From Azolla caroliniana (Eukaryota; Polypodiophyta): a DNA stretch of 64,000 nt. Below, one piece after another: positions 55,001-64,000 of this stretch (positions are counted from its first letter, which is position 1; every line of letters starts with the position of its first letter). The DNA lies in assembly GCA_043228905.1 (NCBI GenBank), contig JBHGNT010000014.1, forward strand, positions 11,594,001 to 11,658,000. Reading direction: 5' to 3'. Below the pieces are notes generated by a model. It was not told where the DNA came from. It did no database searches and worked only from the letters and a program-made list of their open reading frames with translations. Position numbers and translations under genes: made by a program.

Positions 55001-58000
55001 ATAGATTCAAGCATATATTGACTTGGTACATGAGTTCTACCATGCATTTCGAAAGATGGTGTTGGTGCCCAAAGCTTTCGTGAAGTTTACAAAGAAACGA
55101 TATGATGCTTCACCTTTCAAACAACTATCTGCCATTAGCACTTGAAGAAATGAGTGAGAGAGAGAGAGATGCAATGACAGATTATCCTATCTTCAAACAG
55201 TCAAATTGACCTATGAGACTAAGCATTACATCCGTGTGAATATCGTAGAAGATAAGTAAAGAAAGTTGTGATGGTTCTTTGTTGAAGAGCTTTTGTTGTT
55301 GTGTTGTCATCATTCAGCAACGTCTCTTTATTCTGATCAGTGACCAGAACCCAATGGATTTTGGAGCTCCTAAATTAAAGGCACTAGAGATTAGCACTTA
55401 TATCATCAATAATGCTGGCTGAGCTAAACATGGACATAATCATTGTTGGTATCCTGAAATGCAAGAGGGATTTCAATCACATGGTGTAAGTATAAATGAA
55501 CTCCTCCATTCCAATATAGCTTGGATTGTCTGCTGAAATGCAAGAGTGATTTCAATCACATAGCATAACTACAAATGAACTACCACCATTCCAATATAGC
55601 TTGGATTGTCTAAATCTGAACAGGAACGAAGCGGAAAAGAATTGAGTTATCTGAACAGATAGGAACATGGATCAGCCCTACAATGGCTCTTGGTAGGAAG
55701 ATGGTCTGCGATATGGTTATCTGTTTCCACGTCACAGGATAGATTTCTCATAAAGCCTTGTTATATGGATACACATCTATCTCATGTGACCCTTAGTGTC
55801 ATGGGGCAGCTTAAGACCTCTACACATTAGTTAGAGATTGAGGTAGGTAGAACCCACGCATCATGTGATCAATGTGTGCAATCAAAGGAATACTATGTTT
55901 GTGATGATTTTGTTTTCTATGAGTAAAGTGGGAGATACCACCATCTCTTCAATTAAGGCTTTGGCCCATCAGTGTGTGGAATCAAAGGAACACCATGTTT
56001 ACCATGATATCATCTCTTCAAATAAGGCGTTGGCCACTTACCCAAGCATGTGGAATATGAAGACCAACTACGCATAGGACTGTTGTTAGAACTCGATGGG
56101 CATAGAGAGAAGTGGTTGAAAGACAATAATACAACCACAACAGCTCATGAACAAAGAACCGTCACGACTTTCTTTAGCTCCTCCATTCAACAACTTTCTT
56201 TAATGATATCATTTCGAATCATTCTATTAATTTACACTCTGGTCATTTCAAATTATTTTGGAATGAGGCTAGCATATTTATATTTATGCCATGTAGTTGG
56301 AACCATTCTTGCATTCTAGCATACCCACAATCATTGTCTTCATGTTCTGCCAGCTGTTTTGATGATAAAAGTGCCAATCTTGAGTGTCTTTGATTTTGGA
56401 GCTCTCAAATCCATCTGGATTATATTGTGGGGCACCAAAGATTTTTCCCTTGGCAGGCAATCATCAAGACTAAAAATCTCTCTACTTATGTCCCCTGGTT
56501 TCTATCCTGTAGAAAACACTCATTGTTAAAAGTGTGTCAAACAACCATAATTCTGTTTGTGGTTCTTGGAACTGTATAAGTTCATGTTGTCTTTCAAGGC
56601 CGCCAAGGGTGCCGTATCCACGAGAAAGTTTAGTACAAGCAGCCATCCTTATGGAACCCAGGCCTTCTGAATGTTATTTCTAGATATGTGTAGGATTGTG
56701 TATATGCAATGTTACTTCTAGTATGTGTAGGATTGTGTGTACGCTACCTTTTCCTCTCTCAATAAGAACATCAGTTCTGTTCTTGGTAACCCCTGTTTGA
56801 TTGGTGCTAAATACCAGTATGTCAGTTCTATCAAGGTTTACCAACAAATTGAGAGAGGTTTCTTTGTTGTTTAGGTTTTGTCTTATTTCATCTTTTTCCT
56901 CATGTGTTCCTCATGGACAAGTATTGCATAACAGGTACTTGAATATCAAATGACGTGATAATAATCGAAATGAACGTAGCACTTATTTCATGATCAAATA
57001 AATGGTAAACCAAACTACACAACTAAGGAGATATACATACCTAAGTGTAAATAAATAACTACTTGCAGATGTTGTTTCGACCTCCTATGAGTTTTGAAAA
57101 AATTGTATCTGTTTCTTCCATTTTCTTTGTTTTCTGTAGTAGTTTTGTTAGCTCAGACTCTTCGCATGTGATTAGAATGATAGCATGTGTTCTAATGGGA
57201 TTCTTTCCTCACAGAACAAGATTGAATTTACTCACCCACACACATTGTATTAAAGTTTGATACCGTCATCTCTCATGAGGCAGAATGCAAAGATTCAATT
57301 GTTGTATGCTTTCATGAAAAAAGCCTGTTAGTATTTAGATAATCCTAAAGCTTTTCATTTTACGGTCACTTTCAGGAAACACTTCAGAAATTCTTGCGGT
57401 ACTATGATGAGAATAAACCAGTGTTTTATACTGTAGAAGAGATGCTGAAATGGGCAGGCCTTTATGAATTGACACAGACTACAGCATTAAAAAGTCTTCT
57501 TGATCATGGATTGTCTCAACAACTTATCAACGAACTGATTACGGTGAGTTTTTTCAAATTCCGAAAATTCCTTTTGCATATTTATTTTCTTTGGTAGTAT
57601 CAGACCCAAGGGAGTCTTATGGACTTATTGATTGAATAACAAGTGCATTGTGTTTCAGGTTGTTGTACGAGTAAATTATGGCCAGAGCATGAGTATAAGT
57701 GGCATGGCAGGTGCTGTTGCTCTTTGTGGATCAGGTGCTGAATTTTGGGCAGTGGAAGGGGGGAACTGGAAGATTGCACATGGATTAATCCAACATTCAA
57801 ATACGTCACTTACTCTGAGCGATGAAGTTCGTTCTATAGTAGCTAGTGATGCTGGTGGATATGAGCTCAGTACCATTTCAGGGAAGAGTACCTTTTGTGA
57901 TGCTGTTGTTTTGGCTACTCCATTAGATGAAAATCACATAGATTTCTGGCCACCTATATTCATTCCGGAGAGGCATAGCCAGCATACGTATACTACCTTT

Positions 58001-59149
58001 GTTCGGGGCATCATAAACCCGGTAAGTTTTCAGCTGATTCTCTTTGAAATCCAGCATAGTCGTTAAAATTCTCACCATATAGATGTGTATTTAAAGGCCA
58101 TGAGCCACGTCCCACTAACTTAAATGCAGTGTTTTTAAATCTATCAAAACACTGGCTCATACCTATTTTTATGGCTCATATCTATTTTAACGGCATGGGG
58201 ATACTCGAATTTAAAAGCATTTCATAATTTTCTTTCATAATACGATTAGTCTTTGTGGGACATGGCTCTAAGGTGATTATCCATTAGATTGTTCTAATAA
58301 GAATGATAAGTTTGTGTTAGAACATCTGTTCTACTAAGAAGTTTTGTGGCAGCCTCAAAAATGTCGATAGTCGGCTGTTTTTTGTGAATTCAGAGTTATT
58401 TCGGACTGTCTTCAGTGGCAAGTGTACCAACCTTTATAGGCACTATGGAAATATCGACAGTGCCCTTCTCATCTATAAATATTCTAAAAAGTTATGGGAA
58501 CTATGACATGGCATATAAAATCTTTTCACGCGCTCCATTGTCCGACAATCTGCTGGATGAACTATTCAGGTTGGAATTCATAATATCATCATTCTGTATC
58601 AAAATCTTTTTTATGGCTTTAAGCATCCGAATTTGAGTACTACAATCCTCACCAGAAGTCTCAGGCATATTTCTCACTGTGAATTCCCCCATGGCGTTTT
58701 AGTGTCTAACCTTATGAGCTTCTCTAGGCAAGATGGAGCCTCGCATTCAGAAGCTCATAAAGTGTTGAACATTGTAACAAAACATATGGGGAAAGTACGT
58801 TTTTTCTCAAGAGGGAATAATGTCTAAAACGTCTATAAATGTGTCATCGGGTTCATATCATAATATATATTTTTACAATTGCAGTATCCGCAGTATTACA
58901 AAGCGTCTCGATTGGGCAGCATACCCACACTTCATGGCACCAGAGAAATTTGCTCCATTTGTGCTCGACGGGGAACATCTTTATTATGTTAATGCTTTTG
59001 AAAATGCTGCAAGCACAATAGAGACAGGGGCTGTGGCAGCGGAGAACGTTGCGCGTTTGTTGCTCTCACGCTTGTTTGAGAATGTTTTGGAAGAACTCAT
59101 AGAAAGGTCAACATCTACACCATTTGTGAAAGCTGATAATGATATCTGA
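52010..59149 (+). CDS. FCLY: Farnesylcysteine lyase (prenylcysteine oxidase family)
   Basis: Five exons: 52010-52516, 57376-57543, 57659-58021, 58394-58569 and 58885-59149, all with GT-AG borders and consistent phase, giving 492 codons. ATG 52010 opens a signal-peptide-like start (MATSVTTNRLLPLLLCLLCT). The FAD dinucleotide motif VCIVGGGISGSATAHFL follows, then GGRMSSIEL and FFESGGTILHPKNY. Exon 2 has FYTVEEMLKWAGLYELT. Exon 3 has VNYGQSMSISGMAGAVAL and EGGNWKIAHGLI. The last exon has YPHFMAPEKFAPFVLDGEHL and VNAFENAASTIETGAVA. The enzyme oxidatively splits farnesylcysteine from degraded prenylated proteins, yielding farnesal and cysteine. In Arabidopsis this lowers inhibition by farnesylcysteine and tempers ABA response. 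I see no frameshift or stop, so it is probably functional. Confidence 0.9.
53087..53305 (+). repeat. Tandem duplication of about 101 bp in intron 1 of FCLY
   Basis: GACCATATGTGAAGGAAGAA starts at 53087 and 53188. The copies share most bases through AGCAGAATCA-TAGAGTAAGA. The second copy has a short extra segment. Confidence 0.8.
54330..55110 (-). pseudogene. LINE reverse transcriptase fragment in intron 1 of FCLY
   Basis: On the minus strand, near 54930, it reads GVNQGYPLSPTFFG followed by IDELV, the conserved RT motif GVxQGxPLSPxLF of plant LINEs. It continues with LEIVESFKYLGLEV near 54600. Stops and frameshifts are frequent. It lies antisense to the host gene. Confidence 0.65.
55453..55612 (+). 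repeat. 79-bp tandem duplication in intron 1 of FCLY
   Basis: TGAAATGCAAGAG-GATTTCAATCACAT occurs at 55455 and 55534. Both copies end CCAATATAGCTTGGATTGTC. Confidence 0.85.
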
Positions 59150-59729
59150 TTTAATAATAGTGTATGGCACAGCTCTTAAGCAATTTAGATGTATGTCATA
59201 CCAGTGAACTACGTGAATAATCGTCAGACATTTCCTTTCTGGAGGAGAGGGCTCATCGATATAAGGGTCGCAAGTGTCGACAATAGTAATGTTAAGAGTT
59301 TGATTTCTTTTGCAATTGAGCTTGATGAGAAACCAATGCAACCAGAGAGCTATATTGGGTATGGAAAATGCGCTTAGCCGTTTCTGCACAATAGCTAATG
59401 TGTTCCTGGTGATAGCTATGTAAAAAGATAAAATAGGCTGGTTCTGTTCAATACCTCTATTGAAATTGTATTGCACTTTTATTGCAAATGACATATCATA
59501 AGCATCTATGGTGGTTGATTACCTTGTAAGGTGATGTTAACAATGAATGTCTACCATTCATTGGATGTGATTCTTTTATCAATTTCATATGATGTTTTTC
59601 ACAAGTAGACAAGCATGGCTATTTAAATGTTCAACTATTTTGATCTAACACAAGGTAAGGTTACAATCTTGGTCTTTCGGATGTAGATGTGCAAGTGTTC
59701 CAATACATACTGTCCCAAACGGTTGTTAC

Positions 59730-59767
<38 letters not shown>

Positions 59768-60990
59768 GTGTGTGTATATATATGGATGCTAAATGGCATA
59801 TGTTCAGAATTACCTTATAAGACAAATATTAGTGCAATGACGTGTGCCTTAGCACAAAAGCTCTTGGATCATTGTCATGTATGTTAGTCACTTGAGCACA
59901 TATATTTGATAGTTGCAGTGATCGAATGTGTATGTCATACAAATTTGTCAACATTAGTACAGGTAATTAATAACAAAGGCAATGTATATTTATATAGATA
60001 GATACATATATAGATGTATAATTTTTATCATAAAACAAAATTAAATGATCTCCCAAGTGTGCCAGGAAACAAAACAGAAAAAAAGGAATAGCTTCCATAG
60101 AATCAACTAAGATAATAACAAAGGAGGCGTAGCGTGTTTGAAAATGGGAAGAAATAATGTCTCCAAGTGTGTGATGGATCCCATAACCTGGTACATTCCA
60201 AGCACAAGATGGAGGAGGAAATAGCTATTTTGCTTTTTCAAAAGGACAAAAACAGCAATGGCAGAAAAGCAAGCTCTCTCTCTCTCTCTCTGTGTTTGCC
60301 TACAGTTCAAAACCTGGGAAAATAATAGTGTAAATACATAGCAATGTATACTAACATTTATTTAATTATTTGAAAAAATATGAAAGTTGAGGAGGAAGAA
60401 GAAGAAGTGGATGTGTAGGCATGTATTATGTTGCTTTTCTCTTTCTTTTTTTTTAGTGTTATGCGATTTTTAGGTTTTGAGAGGGAAATAGAGAAGAAGC
60501 TCAGGAAAACAAAAAACAAAAAAGTTGTGATGAAGGAAGGGAAATGGCCAATGGGCATCATACAAATCTCACACACACACACATTCTCTCTCATAAAAAA
60601 CAGAGCACACTGAGCGTGTGACATAATCTCTCTCTCTCTCTATGATTCTCTCTCTAACTCTCTCTCTATGATTCTCTCTCTAATCCTCTCTCTCTCTCTC
60701 TCTCTCTCTAACTCTCGTCAGCAGCTCGTGTGTGTGCATGTGTTGTAGAAAAGTGGCAGCTTCAGCCATCATCATCATCATCTTCTCTATTCATGTGTTA
60801 ATTCTTCCTCTTCATGTCATCATCCCCTCACCTCACAACAGCAACAGTACCATTATCCTCTGCACAACTTTAGTGCTCTTTCTCTCTCTCTCTCTCTCTC
60901 TCAAAATCAATCAATCAATCAGAAATTCATGTGCTAATATTCTGCACATTGCTTTAATACCAAAAATCATCTAACTTCTCCTCCTCCTAT
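59150..60990. other. Intergenic DNA between FCLY and the MYB gene
   Basis: It holds the 3' flank of FCLY, a GA run at about 59731-59763, an AT-rich stretch, short CT runs near 60270-60292 and a broken CT array at about 60628-60715. I see no coding segment. Confidence 0.6.
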
Positions 60991-61007
60991 GATCAATCCA
61001 TACATTT

Positions 61008-61059
<52 letters not shown>

Positions 61060-61479
61060 GTCTCTATATACATATATGTATGTACAGATCATTCTAATAT
61101 AGATTAGATAGAGGCTCTACTACAGCAGGCTCCAAGACCTGGTGCCATAAGTAAAATAGCTTACTTTAGCATTATGTATTGCCTTACTTAAACCACTCCT
61201 CTTATCCCTACTCCTACTACTACTGACTGACTACTATTGCTCTACTCCTACTCCTACTCCTACTAGTTTAGTAATAGGCACCCTTATCATTTCACTTTAG
61301 AGAGTGTGAGCTTCTTCTTAATTCTTTCATTATGAGCAAGTCAAGAAATCACCCAACCACAACTACTATTACTACTACAATTACAGCCATCTACTGCTAG
61401 TAGGAAAGCAAAAAAAAAAAAAAAAAGAAGCAAAATTATAAGGTTTAAGGAAGGTATTTGATTATATATAGTTGAGATT
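60991..61479 (+). promoter_or_regulatory. CT-repeat-rich promoter and leader of the MYB gene
   Basis: A CT run of about 45 bp (61011-61055) is followed by CTATATACATATATGTATG (61065-61083), a possible TATA region about 410 bp before the start codon. CTACTCCTA triplet repeats (61205-61265) and an A run (61410-61427) follow. CT/GA arrays are typical binding regions for plant BPC-type factors. The exact start site is not determined. Confidence 0.45.
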
Positions 61480-62132
61480 ATGGGTAGAGCTCCATGCTGT
61501 GAGAAGGAGAGTGTGAAGAGGGGTCCATGGACACCAGAAGAGGATGCCAAGCTCTTGTCGTGTGTGGCCCAGCATGGCACTGGAAGCTGGCGCACTGTCC
61601 CTAAAAAAGCAGGTAATTCATTCATTCACCAACATATATTACAGGTTGTTTTTTTTATTTTTTTACATTGGAAAAGAAAATCAATTCTTAAATTGTTAAG
61701 GGTCACATCATTATGATAACCTAATAACTCCAGCTGCTTGTTATTAATTAACCCCTATATTAACCTAATTAGGGTATACTTTACATATCTTAGTACCCAT
61801 AAACTGATCTTATAATCATCTTATTAACCCCAGCAGCTGCTTTTTTATTAAACCCTATTAACCTAATTACGGTGTTGGGATCGAAAAAAAAATTCCAATT
61901 AAGCTACGGGCATTGATTCGGTTTTTCACTGCAGATTTTGTTTTTGTGATTTTCCGGAGGGATGATTTATTTATTTTTGTCTTTACATATGTATTACTTT
62001 AGGGTTGCAAAGGTGTGGCAAGAGTTGCCGCCTGCGATGGACGAATTACTTGAGGCCTGATTTGAAACATGGGCGTTTCAGTGACCACGAGGAGCAGACC
62101 ATTGTTCGTCTCCATGCAGCTCTAGGGAGCAG
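61480..62132 (+). CDS. R2R3-MYB transcription factor, 5' part (exons 1 and 2)
   Basis: Exon 1 (61480-61612, 133 nt) begins [20 protein letters not shown], the start of repeat R2. Exon 2 (62003-62132, 130 nt) continues [20 protein letters not shown] and [20 protein letters not shown], ending GSR. The 133/130-nt pattern and the GT-AG borders match the classic plant R2R3-MYB intron positions. Exon 3, starting at the third-helix Trp of R3, lies beyond the window, so intron 2 exceeds 1.8 kb. The PCCEK and [20 protein letters not shown] residues recall the anther/tapetum MYB35 (TDF1) and MYB80 clades. That placement is inference because the C-terminal motifs are absent. It is a nuclear DNA-binding regulator. 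Confidence 0.9.
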
Positions 62133-62862
62133 GTAACAAACTAATTAATGCCTTTTTTCGCTAATTCATTAGTCCCATCCATCCATCCATCCATCTTCTG
62201 TCCCAACCTTAGTCTAACTAAATTATAATAAGATCATGCATACAGTACATTGCAATCCCAGATGATACCAATTACCCTCCTCTCATTCGCATGGCAACAA
62301 TGCCAGCCACCACATTCCTAACGGTCATCTAATTGTAATTCCTAACGAATCCCCTTAAAATCTCTCTATCGTTACATCCATTGTTTGTTTGGCATATTAT
62401 ATGTCTGTAGTCGGTGGATCCCTTTCACCCCCCACCCCCAATTTTAATCTTTAGGTTAGGTTTTTCTTTTGTGTCATCTGTCATCATGTATGTGGCCGTA
62501 TGCATGTGACATGTCGTTCGTTCTGCATATGTTTTGGATGAAAAAGTTACCATATTTTTTTGGATGAAAAAGTTGTAGAATATGTTCCGATTAAAGAGTT
62601 CCAATATATGTTTGGATTAAAAAATGCACCACCGATGACAAGTACAAATGCCGTTGTTGTGTTCTGCATAATCTCAATGTAAAATGCATTATGTCAGATC
62701 GATGATGTTTTCTTTTTCTTTTTCTAGTCATAACTTTTGTCTGATCTCCCAAAACCCTAAACGAAGAAGGAGATGGTGTCTGATCATCATCATCATCATA
62801 ATAATAATAATAAAAGAAGAAGAAGAAGAAGAAGAAGTTTTTCGCGATTCGAACTCACGACT

Positions 62863-62910
<48 letters not shown>

Positions 62911-64000
62911 GTGTGTGTGTGTGCGCGCGCGCGTCTGCTCTGCCAGACAGTCAGTGAGTCAGTTAGGCAGTTAGTTAGTTAGTTAGTTCGTTAGTTGATG
63001 ACGTATGCCCACCCCACGTCAACTTGACGGCCGGAATAATAATAATAATAATACTACGTATCTTTCTTCTTCTTCTTCTTTTGAATGGGATGTGGATTGA
63101 AGATTTCGGAAAAAGGCCCCGGCCCCCTCCCCCTGTTTTTCCTTCTTCTTCTTCTTCTTCTTCTTTTTAATGGCCAAATATTTGTATGATTAGAAAGACC
63201 TTCAGATTCCTCGTCGGAGGACAAGGAGATCTGCAGATCGAAACCCTAAAAAACCCCAAATCCCCCAACATAATAATAATAAAAAGAACCCAACAAACAT
63301 TAAGAGAAAGCAACAAATTAACAATAAAATTAAATGAAGTGAATAAAATCAATAATATATGTGTGTGTTTTGTGTACATATATGGAAGAAAAGATCCAAT
63401 CGTATAACTCTCATTGATTCCTTCTCTTTTTTCTTTTTCTTTTTTTGCTTTAAAATTTGTTTCTTCTTTTCTTTTCCATTTTTCTTTTTTCCCTTTTTTC
63501 CTTTTTGTTTTTGTTTGTTCCCCTTAGGTAAAGAAAAAACAAAAAAAAACAAGTAGAAATTTTGGCACCATAAATATTAATAAATAGGATTCGAAAACGA
63601 AAAAGTTGTATTTTATTTATTTTCTAGTTTCTTTGCTTTTTGTTTTTTTCCGTGTGTTTGAACAAGGCACGTAAAATATAAATATATATATATGTTATTG
63701 GGGATGTTTTTTCAGCACGTGCGAAACTGAGAGGAAAGGAAAAAAAGACTGAATTCCAGCGTGCATGCTTTTCCTCGTGAATCCTTTTTCCTCATTTTCT
63801 TTTTTTTTTTGGTTTTGGGTTGTTTTTTCTACCTCTATTTTACTCTTTTTTATATTTTTATCACATTTTATCTTCCCTCTTTAATATTCTCTCATGCCCA
63901 AATGGGGCAAATGTCCTTGCCCTTTTTTGGTAAGGTGTCCAAATTGAGAAGATGGTGGAAAAATATTTACAAAGTGGTTTTTAGGGTCTTTGCATTCCTA
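62133..64000 (+). other. Intron 2 of the MYB gene (runs off the window)
   Basis: It begins GTAACA after exon 2. It holds a CATC run (62170-62193), GAA triplets (62816-62838), a GA run followed by GT and GC runs (62870-62936), TTC triplets near 63062-63080 and 63141-63164, and many T-rich stretches. No sequence fits the expected third exon start. A separate gene in the intron is not supported. Confidence 0.6.

Noticed and set aside
62773-62982. Coding frames of Arg-Glu and Ser-rich repeats near the MYB intron
   Set aside because: They are translations of GA, GT and GAA microsatellites inside an intron.
13074-64000. CRISPR arrays, rRNA genes, functional tRNA genes, organelle inserts
   Set aside because: I looked for regularly spaced repeats, rRNA signatures and complete tRNA cloverleaves and found none. 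The two tRNA-like pieces lack a full cloverleaf.

Overview
This 64 kb window is nuclear DNA of a flowering plant, or at least a seed plant. It holds a genuine R2R3-MYB with the classic plant 133/130-nt exon pattern, a plant farnesylcysteine lyase gene with GT-AG introns, a plant-specific AAA-ATPase of the BCS1-like clade, and many Ty1/copia, Ty3/gypsy and LINE remnants with plant-type primer-binding sites. I cannot name the species.

Layout. (1) Positions 1-37,075 are a retrotransposon nest with at least three layers. Copia family I has LTRs that begin TGTTGAG. It supplies the end of element A (1-776), the composite double element C (2205-12387, flanked by AACAG target-site duplications) and an inverted LTR near 13 kb. 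Copia family II has LTRs that begin TGTTGGGAATATGT. It supplies B (777-2204 plus 12388-12624, split by C), E1 (19204-20720 plus 25972-about 28405) and E2 (20721-25971, inside E1, duplication CATCC). An unusual Gypsy family with an FLDD reverse transcriptase box and a DHG protease box supplies the old copy D (13101-19203, cut by E1) and the young, almost intact copy F (29150-36191). F sits inside a decayed plant-type Gypsy G (about 28405-29149 plus 36192-37075). (2) Positions 37,100-39,450 are gene-poor with a LINE tail. (3) Positions 39,496-41,599 carry an intronless, GC-rich AAA-ATPase gene with its promoter. (4) Positions 41,600-51,800 are intergenic: a Copia shard, a processed pseudogene of proteasome subunit alpha type-7, a second LINE tail, SINE-like tRNA-derived pieces and many microsatellites. 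(5) Positions 52,010-59,149 carry a five-exon farnesylcysteine lyase (prenylcysteine oxidase family) gene that appears intact, with a 4.9 kb first intron holding a LINE fragment. (6) Positions 61,480-64,000 carry the 5' part of an R2R3-MYB gene (exons 1 and 2, with a long second intron running off the window), behind a promoter rich in CT repeats.

The three host genes have no evident pathway link. The strongest candidate for something unusual is the D/F Gypsy family. Its pol motifs are unlike the common plant Gypsy consensus. F keeps its gag-protease and RT-integrase reading frames offset by -1 exactly at a U UUU UAG stop, which suggests recoding. One extra in-frame UAG lies between capsid and the zinc knuckle.
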